Assembly (NCBI GenBank): GCA_018434355.1
Contig: JAHDPL010000019.1
Span: 62,001 to 126,000, forward strand
Reading direction: 5' to 3'
Length of the DNA stretch: 64,000 nucleotides
From: Sporomusaceae bacterium
Lineage (GTDB): Bacteria; Bacillota; Negativicutes; UBA1444
The notes beneath the pieces were generated by a model. The model was not told where the DNA came from and made no database searches. It saw only the letters and a program-made list of their open reading frames with translations. Shown one piece after another: positions 51,147-60,867 of this stretch (within the stretch, counting starts at the first letter, position 1; each line of letters begins with the position of its first letter). Position numbers and translations under genes: made by a program.

Positions 51147-53246
51147 TTAGAGTTTAATTTGGTATTTTGCCAGCTTCTGATAAAAACCGGACCGGTGAAT
51201 TCCCAAGATTTTGGCTGCTTTGCTGCGATTGCCGCCGGCCGCTTCCAACGCTTTGTATATAGCTTGTTTCTCTGCATCCTCCATTATTCCTGCAAGCTCC
51301 TGGTTCTTTTCCGCATTGGAAATCTCTGTTTTTCCCGCAGCCCGCCGCATCATCGGCGGCAAATGCTCCGGCAGGATCTCTCCCTCGTCGTCCATCAGGT
51401 TGACGGAACGTTCCAGCACGTTCTCCAGTTCGCGGACATTGCCCGGCCAGTCGTATTCGGTAAGCATACGCAGGCCTTCCGGTGAGACGCCGCCGACATC
51501 GAACTGCAGTGAACGATTGATTTTTCCCAGCAGCGCGGCGCATAGCTCGGGAATGTCTTCGCGCCGCTCGCGCAGCGGCGGGATATGGATGGAAATGATG
51601 TTCAACCGATAATACAAATCTTGGCGGAAAGTTCCCTGGGCCATCATCGCTTCCAAATCCTGATTGGTCGCGGCAATCACCCGCACATCCACCGGAGTGG
51701 TCTTGGTGCCGCCGACCCGCTCAACCTCGCGCTCCTGCAATACTCTCAGCAACTTAGCCTGCATCGGCATCGACATGTCACCGATCTCATCAAGAAAAAT
51801 CGTTCCGCCACTTGCCATTTCAAACTTGCCGGGCTTGCCGCCTTTGCGGGCGCCGGTAAAGGCGCCATCCTCATATCCGAACAACTCGGATTCGAGCAGG
51901 TTTTCCGGGATGGAAGCGCAATTGATCTTAATGAACGGGCCATGACGCCGGTCACTCGCATAATGGATCGCCTGGGCGAACAGCTCTTTGCCTGTGCCGC
52001 TTTCGCCGGTCACCAGCACGGTGGAATTGCCTTTGGCGGCGCGCAGTGCAATCATCTTCAGCCACTGGATCTTCTCGCCGGAACCGATGATGCTGTCGAT
52101 CGTGTATTTTCCGCCCTGGACCTTGCGCAGCTCTTCCTTGTAATAGTCGAGTTCCGATTGCAATGAGGTCAGTTTGCGGGCCAGGATCCGCAGGTCCTTC
52201 ACATCGCGGAACACCATCTTGCCGACAGCCCCGGTGACCGCCCCGTCCTTGACGATGGGAATCCGGGTCACGACGGTGTTGTGGTCGCCGATCTTCTGCA
52301 TGTCGCAGATTTCTGGCTTGCCTGTCTGGGCCACGATGTGCATCCGCGTGTTTTCGATCACATCGGTGATATGCTTGCCAATCGCCTTTTTCGGGTCGAT
52401 GCCGAGAAATTCGCCGTAGGCCTCGTTCATCATCGTAACGATGCCGTTTTTGTCGACCACGACGATACAGTCAAAAATACTGTTGACGATCGAATCCAGC
52501 GTGCTCTTGAGATCTTTGACCTCTTCCAGCTCGGAAGCGACTTTCTGCAGTTCGGTCACATCCTGAAAAATCGCCACTGCTCCGACAATCTTGTTGTTTT
52601 TGATGATCGGCGAGCGTTTGGTCATGATCTGTGAGTTGCCGGCTTTCATCTTGTGCGGTGTTTCGACGATTCCGGTCTCCAGCACCCGCATCAGGCCGGT
52701 GTTGGGGATTACATCGTTGATCGAGCGCCCGACCACGTTTTCCGCTTTCATGCCGGTAATCGCCTGAGCCGCCGGGTTAAAGATCGTCACGTTGCCGGCC
52801 GCATTGATCGCGATGACGCCGTTGCTCACCGAGTGCAGCACCGCCTCGAATTCTTCGGCCATCGACACCGATTTCTCAGACAGGTAGCGGACCATGTCGG
52901 TCCGGGTCAAAAAACCGATCGGCTGATTGTTGGCATTGACCACCGGAAAACGACCGTACTTTGCCAGCAGATTGTTCTGCTGCAACGTGTCCGCCAGCAT
53001 CGTGTCCTTGAGACTGTACACGTTGGAGGTCATCACGTCACGGACCCGTTGCGACGAAATATCGCTCTTCTGCGCAATCGCCTGGATCAGGTGCGTTTTG
53101 GTCATTAGCCCGATCAGCATCCCGTCGTCATCGACAACCGGAGCACCGTCGATATTATTTTCATAAAAGATCCGCGCCGCATCCGACAATGACACTCCGG
53201 CGTTCAAGGTAATCAGCTTTTTGCTCATCAAATCCCGAACGATCAA
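51147..53246 (-). CDS. Sigma-54-dependent activator with CBS pair and PAS domains
   Basis: 699 residues from TTG 53246 (GAGGAGGGG ahead). Order: two CBS motifs (VRDLMSKKLITLNAGVSLSD, VRDVMTSNVYSLKDT), two PAS domains, AAA+ domain (GESGTGKE, DGAFTGA, TIFLDEIGD) and a Fis-type HTH (GNRSKAAKILGIHRSGFYQKL). CBS pairs sense adenylate or CoA-like ligands. It lies downstream of a palindrome also found, in half-sites, between the divergent CoA-transferase and GntP promoters, so it is the likely activator of the acyl-CoA operons. Gene order resembles AtoC/BCD-type control. Confidence 0.93.
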   Translation of the reverse strand: MIVRDLMSKKLITLNAGVSLSDAARIFYENNIDGAPVVDDDGMLIGLMTKTHLIQAIAQKSDISSQRVRDVMTSNVYSLKDTMLADTLQQNNLLAKYGRFPVVNANNQPIGFLTRTDMVRYLSEKSVSMAEEFEAVLHSVSNGVIAINAAGNVTIFNPAAQAITGMKAENVVGRSINDVIPNTGLMRVLETGIVETPHKMKAGNSQIMTKRSPIIKNNKIVGAVAIFQDVTELQKVASELEEVKDLKSTLDSIVNSIFDCIVVVDKNGIVTMMNEAYGEFLGIDPKKAIGKHITDVIENTRMHIVAQTGKPEICDMQKIGDHNTVVTRIPIVKDGAVTGAVGKMVFRDVKDLRILARKLTSLQSELDYYKEELRKVQGGKYTIDSIIGSGEKIQWLKMIALRAAKGNSTVLVTGESGTGKELFAQAIHYASDRRHGPFIKINCASIPENLLESELFGYEDGAFTGARKGGKPGKFEMASGGTIFLDEIGDMSMPMQAKLLRVLQEREVERVGGTKTTPVDVRVIAATNQDLEAMMAQGTFRQDLYYRLNIISIHIPPLRERREDIPELCAALLGKINRSLQFDVGGVSPEGLRMLTEYDWPGNVRELENVLERSVNLMDDEGEILPEHLPPMMRRAAGKTEISNAEKNQELAGIMEDAEKQAIYKALEAAGGNRSKAAKILGIHRSGFYQKLAKYQIKL

Positions 53247-53293
53247 CAGAACCCCTCCTCGTTTTCCAGCGCTGATATTGACGTTTGTCCACA

Positions 53294-53318
53294 ACAATAG
53301 ACATCCACTGTCTATTGT
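53294..53318. promoter_or_regulatory. Candidate autoregulatory site of the CBS-PAS activator
   Basis: ACAATAGACA, five bases, then its exact inverse TGTCTATTGT, about 50 bp before the activator start. The half-site TGTCTATYG recurs between 57173 and 57246. Confidence 0.6.
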
Positions 53319-53328
53319 AGCACAAAAT

Positions 53329-53360
53329 AAAAGACTCCGCATTTTTTCACGGAGTCTTTT
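53329..53360 (-). terminator. Terminator of the reductase/thiolase operon
   Basis: AAAAGACTCCG and CGGAGTCTTTT around a ten-base loop, with a T-rich minus-strand tail. It separates the operon ending at 53390 from the activator gene. Confidence 0.85.
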
Positions 53361-53389
53361 ATGCCCGTTAGCCTAACATCGGCAACGGA

Positions 53390-54130
53390 TTAAATCGTGC
53401 AGGCGCCGTCTACACTGAGTACGGTGCCATTGATGAATTTCGCATCATCCGAGGCCAGGAAAGCGAAGGCGGCGGCGATTTCTTCCGGCTCACCCAGACG
53501 ACCGGCAGGAATTTTGACGATAATTTTTTCCTGCAACACTTCGGCCGGAATCTTGCGGACCATATCGGTTCCGATGAAACCAGGCGCCACGCAGTTGAAC
53601 CGCAGACCGTTCTTGGCCATTTCTTTGGCCCAGGATTTGGTCATGCCGATTACGCCCCACTTGCTGGCTGCATAGTTAGTTTGACCGATATTGCCGAACA
53701 GACCGACGATGGAAGAAGTCGTCAAAACCACACCGGATTGTTTTTCCAGCATATAAGGCAATACAGCGGAAGTACAGTTGAACACACCGGTCAAGTTGAC
53801 GGAAATGACTGCGTCCCAGGCTTCCTTGGCCATTTTCTTCATCATCGCGTCTTTGGTGATTCCGGCGTTGTTGATCAGTACGTCGATCTGACCAAATACT
53901 TCAATCGCTTTGGCAGCCATCGCCTTGGCGCTGTCAATGCTGGTCACGTCGGTTTGCACATAGATCGCCTTGCGACCCATCGCTTCGACTTCTTTGACGG
54001 TTGCCGCGCCGTCGGCAAAGTCGGCTACCACGATATTGGCTCCTTCTTCGGCGAACCGCAGCGCGGATGCCTTGCCGATTCCGCCGGCGGCTCCTGTGAT
54101 GACGACGATTTTGTCTTTCAAACCCCTCAT
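53390..54130 (-). CDS. Short-chain dehydrogenase (acetoacetyl-CoA reductase/FabG-like)
   Basis: 246 residues. Rossmann TGAAGGIG, NNAG, Ser-Tyr-Lys in SSIVGLFGNIGQTNYAASK and NNAGITKDAMMKKM, like PhaB/FabG reductases. From context (thiolase and CoA-transferase before it) it is a 3-hydroxyacyl-CoA dehydrogenase or acetoacetyl-CoA reductase. GGGGGC is ahead of ATG 54130; 20 bp after the thiolase stop. Confidence 0.9.
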   Translation of the reverse strand: MRGLKDKIVVITGAAGGIGKASALRFAEEGANIVVADFADGAATVKEVEAMGRKAIYVQTDVTSIDSAKAMAAKAIEVFGQIDVLINNAGITKDAMMKKMAKEAWDAVISVNLTGVFNCTSAVLPYMLEKQSGVVLTTSSIVGLFGNIGQTNYAASKWGVIGMTKSWAKEMAKNGLRFNCVAPGFIGTDMVRKIPAEVLQEKIIVKIPAGRLGEPEEIAAAFAFLASDDAKFINGTVLSVDGACTI

Positions 54131-54150
54131 GATTGTGCCCCCTTTTTCTC

Positions 54151-55329
54151 TTACATTTTCTCTATGACTGTTCCGATGGCCGGCCCGCCGCCGACGCAAA
54201 GGGAAGCGAGTCCATAACGAACATCACGCCGCTGCATCTCATAAATCAGCGATACGATGATCCGCGCCGCCGTGCAACCAACCGGATGTCCCAGTCCGAT
54301 GCCCGAGCCGTTGGCGTTCACTTTGTCCATACTGAGCTTCAATTCGCGATTGACTGCCAGAAACTGGGCTGCAAACGCTTCGTTGATCTCGTAGTAACCG
54401 ATATCTTCGGCAGTAAGGCCGGCCAGCGCAATCGCCTTGGGAATGGCATAAGCCGGTCCGATGCCCATGACTTCCGGCGGTACGCCGAAATTGGCGGTGG
54501 AACGCAGTTTCGCCATCGGCTTTAAGCCGAGCGCCTTGCCTTTATCCGCCGATACCAACACCAGCGCCGCAGCGCCGTCATTGACACCGGAGGCATTTCC
54601 CGCCGTCACGGTACCGTCTTTTTTGAAAGCCGGCTTCATTGCGGCGAGCTTTTCCAGTGAAACGTCAGCCCGGGGATGTTCGTCGGTATCAACGACAATC
54701 GGTCCTTTGCGACTCTGGATCGTCACCGGCACGATTTCCGCCTTGAACACTCCGTCTTTAATCGCTTTGATCGCGCGTTGATGGCTGATCAGCGCCAGCT
54801 CATCCTGCTCTTCGCGGCTGATGTTATACTTTTCCGCCAGGTTTTCGGCGGTATTTCCCATATGGTAACCCATTATGGCGCAGATCAGACCATCGGACAA
54901 CATACTGTCCAGCATTTCTCCGTTGCCCATCCGGTGCCCTTCACGAGCGCCTTTGAGCAGATACGGCGCCTGGGTCATGCTTTCAATGCCGACCGCCACC
55001 GCGATATCGCTTTTCCCGAGCATGATCGACTGACTGGCGATTTCAAACGCCTTCATGCCGGAACCGCACTGCTGGTCGACCGTGCAGGCGAAACTTTCTG
55101 CAGGCATGCCGCATTTCAGTTGAATTTGCCGGCCCGGGTTGCCTTTGGCGCCGGCCTTGTAAATCTGGCCGCAGGCCAGTTCCTGCACATCGGCGGCAGC
55201 GACCCCCGCCTGCTCCAGCGCCGCATTGACGGCAATCACGCCAAGTTCCACCGCACTGACGTCCTTCAGTTTACCCAGAAAATCGCCGATCGGCGTACGT
55301 TTTGCACCAACAATCCATACTTCTTGCAT
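54151..55329 (-). CDS. Acetyl-CoA acetyltransferase (thiolase)
   Basis: 392 residues with the three catalytic parts: active-site Cys in DQQCGSGMKAF, the His in [13 protein letters not shown] region and Cys in GHPVGCT. Condenses or cleaves acetoacetyl-CoA. Middle gene of the CoA-transferase/thiolase/reductase operon. A second, 60-odd percent-looking relative is at 62949. Confidence 0.93.
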   Translation of the reverse strand: MQEVWIVGAKRTPIGDFLGKLKDVSAVELGVIAVNAALEQAGVAAADVQELACGQIYKAGAKGNPGRQIQLKCGMPAESFACTVDQQCGSGMKAFEIASQSIMLGKSDIAVAVGIESMTQAPYLLKGAREGHRMGNGEMLDSMLSDGLICAIMGYHMGNTAENLAEKYNISREEQDELALISHQRAIKAIKDGVFKAEIVPVTIQSRKGPIVVDTDEHPRADVSLEKLAAMKPAFKKDGTVTAGNASGVNDGAAALVLVSADKGKALGLKPMAKLRSTANFGVPPEVMGIGPAYAIPKAIALAGLTAEDIGYYEINEAFAAQFLAVNRELKLSMDKVNANGSGIGLGHPVGCTAARIIVSLIYEMQRRDVRYGLASLCVGGGPAIGTVIEKM

Positions 55330-55421
55330 GGTTTCCCCTCCCCGGATTGTAATTTTTCATCAGAATCGCAGATTTCGACCGGTGAGAGTTGGCAAACCCC
55401 CACCGGCCAGTCAACGCGGTT

Positions 55422-56981
55422 TTATTGCACCATATCCTGCAGACCCATCGGTTCGGCCCGGAAAATCCGTTCATCCATGATCTTGAGATTTGGCGAGATG
55501 ATAGGTTTGAAATCCATCAGGGCCAGAATATCTTTTTCCAAGTCAACGCCCGGTGCGATTTCGATCAACATCATGCCTTCGGCAGTCAGCTTGAACACAG
55601 CGCGTTCGGTGACGTACAGAACCGGTTGCTTGACTTTTTTGGCATAATCGCCGCTGAAGGTGATCTGCTCGACATGGTCGAGGAACTTGCGAGCCTTGCC
55701 TTCTTTCACGATGGTCAGCTTGCCTTCGCCTACTGCTACTTCCAGCCCTGCTGCGGTGAAGGAACCGCAGAAGACAACGCGTTTTGCATTTTGGGTAATG
55801 TTGATGAATCCACCGCAACCGGCCACCCGGCCTTTGAACTTGCTGACGTTGATATTGCCATGCTTGTCGGTTTCCGCCAAGCCGAGATAGGCCAGATCCA
55901 GACCGCCGCCGTCATAGAAATCGAACTGGTAGGGTTGATCGATAATCGCTTCCGGATTGGTCACCGCGCCGAAGCTCAGGCCGCCGGCCGGCACGCCGCC
56001 GCTGGGTCCCGGCTCGACCGTCAGTGTCATCATGCTGCCGATTCCTTCTTCGTTGGCAACGTTAGCCACGCCTTCCGGCACGCCGATCCCCAGGTTGACG
56101 ATCGCGTTGGGAATCAGTTCCATCGCAGCCCGGCGGGCGATCACTTTGCGCTCGTCCAATGCCATTGCGGTCAGATTGTTGAGCGGAATGCGAATTTCGC
56201 CGGAATAGGCGGGGTTATATTGCTCCGAGAAAGTCTGCATGTGCAGCGAAGGATCATCGCAGACCACGACATAGTCCACCAGGATTCCCGGCACTTTGAC
56301 GCCCATCGGCTTCAGGTTGCCTACCTCGACGACCCGTTCCACCTGAACGATGACGATGCCGCCGGAGTTTTTCGTTGCTTGCGCGATCGGCAGAATCTCC
56401 AGCGCCAGCGCTTCTTTTTCAATTGAGATATTTCCGTGCAGGTCGGCGCTTGTACCGCGAATAAATGCCACATTCACCGGGAACGGCTTGTACCAGAGCC
56501 ACTCTTCGCCACCGAGCTGGATGACTTCCACCAGGTCTTCCTTGGTCACTTGATTGATTTTGCCGCCTTCGACCCGTGGATCGCAAAACGTATTCAAGCC
56601 GACCTTGGTGATTACGCCGGGTTTTTTGCCGGCCACGCTGCGGAACCAGTGAGTCAGGGTCCCTTGCGGGAAATTATAGGCTTCGATCTTGTTTTCCACA
56701 GCCAGTTTGCCCAGTTTCGGCGCCAAGTTCCAGTGCCCGCCGACCACTCGCTTGACCATGCCTTCATAACCGAAATGATTTAGTCCACGGTCTTTGCCGT
56801 CGCCCTGTCCCGCACAGTAGACAAGACCGAGATCGCGCGGCGCGCCCTCCGCCAGAAAACGCTTTTCCATCGCCAGGGTAAGTGCTTCGGGGTGTCCATT
56901 TCCTACGAAACCGCCGGTTGCGATCATGTCGCCGTCTTTGACGAGCTTGGCGGCTTCGGCTGCGGTGATAAACTTAGCCAT
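55422..56981 (-). CDS. Acyl-CoA:acetate/3-oxoacid CoA-transferase (fused alpha-beta)
   Basis: 519 residues, alpha half ([30 protein letters not shown]) and beta half in one chain, with the active-site Glu in [11 protein letters not shown] and GGxGG-like CGGFINIT. Moves CoA between acetate and short-chain acids such as butyrate or acetoacetate. AAGGAGG precedes the ATG and a sigma-54 promoter lies 40 bp before it. It heads the operon. Confidence 0.93.
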   Translation of the reverse strand: MAKFITAAEAAKLVKDGDMIATGGFVGNGHPEALTLAMEKRFLAEGAPRDLGLVYCAGQGDGKDRGLNHFGYEGMVKRVVGGHWNLAPKLGKLAVENKIEAYNFPQGTLTHWFRSVAGKKPGVITKVGLNTFCDPRVEGGKINQVTKEDLVEVIQLGGEEWLWYKPFPVNVAFIRGTSADLHGNISIEKEALALEILPIAQATKNSGGIVIVQVERVVEVGNLKPMGVKVPGILVDYVVVCDDPSLHMQTFSEQYNPAYSGEIRIPLNNLTAMALDERKVIARRAAMELIPNAIVNLGIGVPEGVANVANEEGIGSMMTLTVEPGPSGGVPAGGLSFGAVTNPEAIIDQPYQFDFYDGGGLDLAYLGLAETDKHGNINVSKFKGRVAGCGGFINITQNAKRVVFCGSFTAAGLEVAVGEGKLTIVKEGKARKFLDHVEQITFSGDYAKKVKQPVLYVTERAVFKLTAEGMMLIEIAPGVDLEKDILALMDFKPIISPNLKIMDERIFRAEPMGLQDMVQ

Positions 56982-57031
56982 TCAGTTAAACCTCCTTGCT
57001 TAATAAAGAAAATTTCATCAATGACAATGCT

Positions 57032-57049
57032 ATGCAACTTTCATGCCAA
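57032..57049 (-). promoter_or_regulatory. Sigma-54 promoter of the CoA-transferase operon
   Basis: On the minus strand TTGGCATGAAAGTTGCAT matches TGGCAC-N5-TTGCA with one change. Predicted start near 57022, leader about 40 bases. Confidence 0.82.
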
Positions 57050-57152
57050 GTTCACGATCTTCGGTGAAAGGTTCACTACCATAGCCCAATTCTGACAGGT
57101 CGTTCACTATATTTTTTCCTATATGGTTACATTTTTCGCATTGATGTTCCTG

Positions 57153-57182
57153 CTAGACAACTTCTCCGGTTTTTGTCTATCG
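57153..57182. promoter_or_regulatory. Candidate activator site between divergent promoters, site 1
   Basis: CTAGACAA and, 12 bases on, TTGTCTATCG: inverse arms of the half-site TGTCTATYG seen at the activator gene. About 110-130 bp from the minus promoter. Confidence 0.5.
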
Positions 57183-57215
57183 ATCTGTCTAAGAATTTGT
57201 TCTATTTTTTATACA

Positions 57216-57246
57216 CTGTCTATTGCATTAAACATTCGATAGGCAG
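57216..57246. promoter_or_regulatory. Candidate activator site between divergent promoters, site 2
   Basis: CTGTCTATTG and, 11 bases on, CGATAGGCAG, inverse arms. Lies near the middle of the 560 bp intergenic region, usable by both promoters. Confidence 0.5.
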
Positions 57247-57432
57247 TTCACCCAATCGTCACAGTTTGTTTTGCCTAACATTTTGTGACGCAGGAGCATT
57301 GGACACGAGCGCTGCGTAGTACGAATTATTAAACTATTTAAGCTTTGCTTCGATATATAATAAGTAAGACGACTCTCTAAAACGCAAACCATATCTGACA
57401 AAAATTTTAATTATTCTTGAACACTTTTGCAG

Positions 57433-57450
57433 TTGGCACAAATCTTGCAT
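57433..57450 (+). promoter_or_regulatory. Sigma-54 promoter of the GntP permease gene
   Basis: TTGGCACAAATCTTGCAT matches the sigma-54 consensus exactly. Predicted start near 57460, leader about 83 bases. Confidence 0.88.
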
Positions 57451-57542
57451 AATAGTCAGACAATGTATTCTACCCTTTCCTGTGACTCATTCGTTTCTGG
57501 CGTGGGTGGAACATAAAATTTGAAGGAGGGTTTTACGGTCTT

Positions 57543-58958
57543 ATGGAAGTATTGGGTATTTGGTTAAGTCTCATCGGCCTCATGTACGTTGCCTACCAAG
57601 GATTCCCCGTCATCGTGTTCGCTCCGATCTTCGCCATCCTGGCGGCCACCTTGCAGGGCCTGCCGGTCCTGCCGTCCTACACCGAACTTTTTATGGGTAA
57701 CGCAGTCACTTACATCAAAGCATTCTTCCCCGTCTTCCTGCTCGGCGCCGTGTTCGGCAAAGTCATGGAAGACACCGGCCTGGCCAAATCGATCGCCCAC
57801 GCCATCGTGGAAAAAGTCGGCCATTCCAATGGTCTGCTCGCAGTCGTTCTCGCCTGCATGGTCATGACCTACGGCGGCATCAGCCTGTTCGTCGTCGTGT
57901 TCGCGATCTATCCGTTCGCGGCTAACCTGTTCAAGGAAGCAGACATTCCCAAGCGTCTGATTCCCGGTTGTATCGCTACCGGCGCTTTCACGATCACCAT
58001 GACCGGTATCCCCGGCACCCCGCAAATCCAAAACATCATCCCGACCAACTTCTATGGCACCAACGCCTATGCAGCTCCGGTCACCGGGATTATCGCCTCG
58101 ATCATCATCTTCGTGCTCTGCATGCTCTGGCTGAACTTCCGTTATCGCCAAGCCAAAGCCCGCGGCGAAGGTTACGGCGACCACAAACTCAACGAGCCAG
58201 AAGGTTCTGTCGACGTTTCCAACCTGCCCAACTGGGCTGTTGCCTTGATGCCGATGGTCGTGATCATCGTCGTCAACTACATCCTCACCTTCTATGTTCA
58301 GTGGGACCCCAAAGCGTTGGAAAGCCTGGTCAAAATCCTTGGCAAACCGACCCCGCTGATGGCTCCTGCCGTGAAAAACCTGATCGGTATCTGGTCGCTG
58401 GTCGTATCGCTGCTGCTCGGCGTGCTGACCGCAATCATCATCGGCTACAAATCGATGCCGAAGAACCTGACCATGGCCAAATCGATCAACGCCGGTGCAA
58501 TCGGCTCGCTGCTCGCGATCATGAACACCGCGTCCGAGGTCGGTTACGGCAACGTTATCGCCGCTCTGCCCGGTTTCAAACAAGTGGCCAACTTCCTGCT
58601 CGGTCTGAAATTTGGCGGCTCGCCGCTGTTCTCGGAAGCTGTCACTGTTAACGTGCTGGCCGGTATCACCGGTTCTGCTTCCGGCGGTATGTCGATCGCA
58701 CTCGCTGCGATGTCCAAAGACTGGCTGGCCTGGGCCAACCAAGTCGGCCTGGATCCCCAGATGCTGCACCGGATTGCTTCGCTTGCTTCCGGCGGTCTTG
58801 ACACGCTGCCGCATAACGGCGCGGTCATCACCCTGCTGGCAGTCTGCGGCCTGACCCACAAAGACTCCTACTTCGATATCTTCGTCTGCGCCACCGCGAT
58901 CACGGTTTCGACCGGTTTCTTCATGATTCTGGTCCACGCGGTCACCGGCCTGGTATAA
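57543..58958 (+). CDS. GntP family organic-acid permease
   Basis: 471 residues with about 12-13 membrane helices. GntP-family motifs (VMTYGGISLFVVVFAIYPFA, ASEVGYGNVIAALPGF, TGSASGGMSIAL, SGGLDTLPHNGAVITLL) match the branch annotated as butyrate, acetoacetate or 3-hydroxybutyrate permeases. AAGGAGG lies 13 bases ahead of the ATG, a long but usable gap. The divergent position to CoA-transferase and shared sigma-54 control suggest uptake of the short-chain acid that is then activated to CoA. Confidence 0.9.
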   Translation: MEVLGIWLSLIGLMYVAYQGFPVIVFAPIFAILAATLQGLPVLPSYTELFMGNAVTYIKAFFPVFLLGAVFGKVMEDTGLAKSIAHAIVEKVGHSNGLLAVVLACMVMTYGGISLFVVVFAIYPFAANLFKEADIPKRLIPGCIATGAFTITMTGIPGTPQIQNIIPTNFYGTNAYAAPVTGIIASIIIFVLCMLWLNFRYRQAKARGEGYGDHKLNEPEGSVDVSNLPNWAVALMPMVVIIVVNYILTFYVQWDPKALESLVKILGKPTPLMAPAVKNLIGIWSLVVSLLLGVLTAIIIGYKSMPKNLTMAKSINAGAIGSLLAIMNTASEVGYGNVIAALPGFKQVANFLLGLKFGGSPLFSEAVTVNVLAGITGSASGGMSIALAAMSKDWLAWANQVGLDPQMLHRIASLASGGLDTLPHNGAVITLLAVCGLTHKDSYFDIFVCATAITVSTGFFMILVHAVTGLV

Positions 58959-58988
58959 GCAACAGAAACCTACCACGTTATAACTTTC

Positions 58989-59026
58989 AGACCCCTCGGT
59001 TTGGCCGGGGGGTCTGTTATTTTTAG
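58989..59026 (+). terminator. Terminator of the GntP gene
   Basis: AGACCCCTCGG and CCGGGGGGTCT (one G-U pair) around TTTGG, followed by GTTATTTTT. Confidence 0.85.
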
Positions 59027-59123
59027 ACAAAGTTTTCTGCAACAACAAAAAAAATAAGGACCCTGTAAGCTTATCGCTTGCACGATCCCTATAACTAGTC
59101 CTTTTGCTGCAGCAGACTGCGTA

Positions 59124-59540
59124 TTATTTCTTCATTACCGTCGCTTTGCCGTCCGTTACCAACACGCCGTCCTGATTGGTCACGGTGGTCCGCAGTACCA
59201 GACGGTTCTTTGCGTCAATCTTTTCGATGACTTCCACAGTTGCTGTCACAGTATCGCCGATTTTGACCGGCGCCTTGAACTGCAGTTCCTGTCCGAGATA
59301 GATCGTGTTCTGGCCCGGCAGGGCTGTGCCGAGCACCGCGGAAATAAAGCCGGCCGACAGCATGCCGTGAGCAATCCGCTCCTTGAACATTGTTGTCTTG
59401 GCAAACTCTGCGTTGATATGCACCGGGTTGAAATCCCCGGTAACACCGGCAAACGAATACACGTCGAACTCAGTCACCGTTTTCGCCATACTGGCGGTAT
59501 CTCCAACTTTGATATCAGCAAACGCTACATCTCTGACCAT
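59124..59540 (-). CDS. MaoC-type (R)-specific enoyl-CoA hydratase (PhaJ-like)
   Basis: 138 residues, MaoC hot-dog fold with the catalytic Asp-His in GVTGDFNPVHIN and GMLSAGFISAVLG. Hydrates crotonyl-CoA to (R)-3-hydroxybutyryl-CoA, matching the PhaB-like reductase nearby. GGAGG precedes ATG 59540. A terminator separates it from etfA, so it has its own transcript. Confidence 0.88.
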   Translation of the reverse strand: MVRDVAFADIKVGDTASMAKTVTEFDVYSFAGVTGDFNPVHINAEFAKTTMFKERIAHGMLSAGFISAVLGTALPGQNTIYLGQELQFKAPVKIGDTVTATVEVIEKIDAKNRLVLRTTVTNQDGVLVTDGKATVMKK

Positions 59541-59593
59541 TGTGATTCCTCCATTCATCAAGTTTTTTGTGAAATGTTTCACGTTTTCTTGTA

Positions 59594-59638
59594 ATAAGAA
59601 CTGCCCGTGGATCCTGCGATCCGCCGGACAGTTCTTAT
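59594..59638 (-). terminator. Terminator after etfA
   Basis: ATAAGAACTG and CAGTTCTTAT arms with an inner GGATC/GATCC pairing; lies directly after the etfA stop on the minus strand, with T-rich bases following. Confidence 0.7.
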
Positions 59639-59645
59639 CTGTTTC

Positions 59646-60848
59646 TTATTTGCAGGCCGCCCGATACTTGGCGAACTCAGCAGTCAGTAACGGCAGTACT
59701 TCCATCACGTCACCGACGATGCCATAGTCGGCGACTTTGAAGATCGGCGCATCGGCATCCTTGTTGATCGCGATGATCGTATCGGAAGACGACATTCCGG
59801 CCAGATGCTGAATCGCACCGGAAATACCGCAGGCAATGTAGATTTTCGGGCCTACCGTTTTGCCGGTTTGTCCGACCTGGTGCAGCGCCGGTTTCCAGCC
59901 TGCGTCGACTGCGGCGCGCGAAGCGCCGACAGCGCCGCCCATGGCTTCCGCCAAGGCTTCGACTGCAGCAAAGTTTTCCGGTTTGCCGAGGCCACGACCA
60001 CCTGATACGATGATATCGGCTTCTTCCAGTTTGCAATTGGAAGTGCAAACTGCCAGAATCTCCAGCAACTTGACCTTGAGGTCGGATTCCTTCACCTTGC
60101 TGGCGACCTTGACGATCTCGCCGGTCCGGCTGAAGTCAGGCGTCGGCTTTTTGAAGACCTTCGGCCGCACGGTGCCCATTTGCGGACGATGTTCCGGGCA
60201 GAGAATATCGGCCATGATGTTGCCGCCAAACGCCGGACGGGTCCAGAGAACCAGTTTGGTCTCTGCATCGATGCTCAGGTTGGTGCAGTCGGCGCAGAGG
60301 CCGGTACGTACACGGGCCGCCACGCGGGGGCCGAGATCGCGGCCATCGTTGGTCGCGCCGACCAGGATCGCCGACGGTTTGTATTTTTGAATCAGATCGA
60401 CGAAAGCCACCGTATAGGCTTCGGTATTATAGTGGTCATACTCAGGGCCTTCCACCAGATAGACCTTGTCGGCGCCGCTGGCGAACACGTCTTTGGCTTG
60501 CGCTTCCACACCGTTGCCGATCAGAACGCCGGCCAGTTCTTCGCCCAGTTCGTCGGCCAGTTTACGGCCTTCGCCGAGCAGTTCATGCGCTACGCCCTTG
60601 ATCTCGCCGTGGCTTTGCTCGATGAACACCCAGACCCCTTTATACTCGGTTTTGTCCATCGCCACGTTTCGTTCGATTTCCTCGCGGAATATCGCTTCCA
60701 CCGGGCAGACGGAAATACAGGCGCCGCACATCGTGCAGGCTTCCGTGATATAGGCTTTGTCGCCCCGCATCTCGATCGCGCCAAACGGGCAACTCGGAAC
60801 ACAGGCTCCGCAACCAATGCATTTTTCCTGATTGACAATTACAGCCAT
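59646..60848 (-). CDS. etfA: Electron transfer flavoprotein alpha subunit with ferredoxin domain
   Basis: 400 residues: an N-terminal 2[4Fe-4S] ferredoxin domain ([30 protein letters not shown], residues about 8-55) followed by the EtfA part with [11 protein letters not shown] and the FAD motif [24 protein letters not shown]. The Fd extension occurs in bifurcating or anaerobic EtfA proteins. Acts with EtfB and the acyl-CoA dehydrogenase encoded upstream. Twenty bases from etfB. Confidence 0.95.
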   Translation of the reverse strand: MAVIVNQEKCIGCGACVPSCPFGAIEMRGDKAYITEACTMCGACISVCPVEAIFREEIERNVAMDKTEYKGVWVFIEQSHGEIKGVAHELLGEGRKLADELGEELAGVLIGNGVEAQAKDVFASGADKVYLVEGPEYDHYNTEAYTVAFVDLIQKYKPSAILVGATNDGRDLGPRVAARVRTGLCADCTNLSIDAETKLVLWTRPAFGGNIMADILCPEHRPQMGTVRPKVFKKPTPDFSRTGEIVKVASKVKESDLKVKLLEILAVCTSNCKLEEADIIVSGGRGLGKPENFAAVEALAEAMGGAVGASRAAVDAGWKPALHQVGQTGKTVGPKIYIACGISGAIQHLAGMSSSDTIIAINKDADAPIFKVADYGIVGDVMEVLPLLTAEFAKYRAACK

Positions 60849-60867
60849 TTCATTGTTCCTCCTTGCC

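Noticed and set aside
57564-59048. 494-codon minus-strand frame antisense to the GntP gene
   Set aside because: It is an Asp/Gln/His-rich shadow of a clear permease gene with its own promoter and ribosome site.
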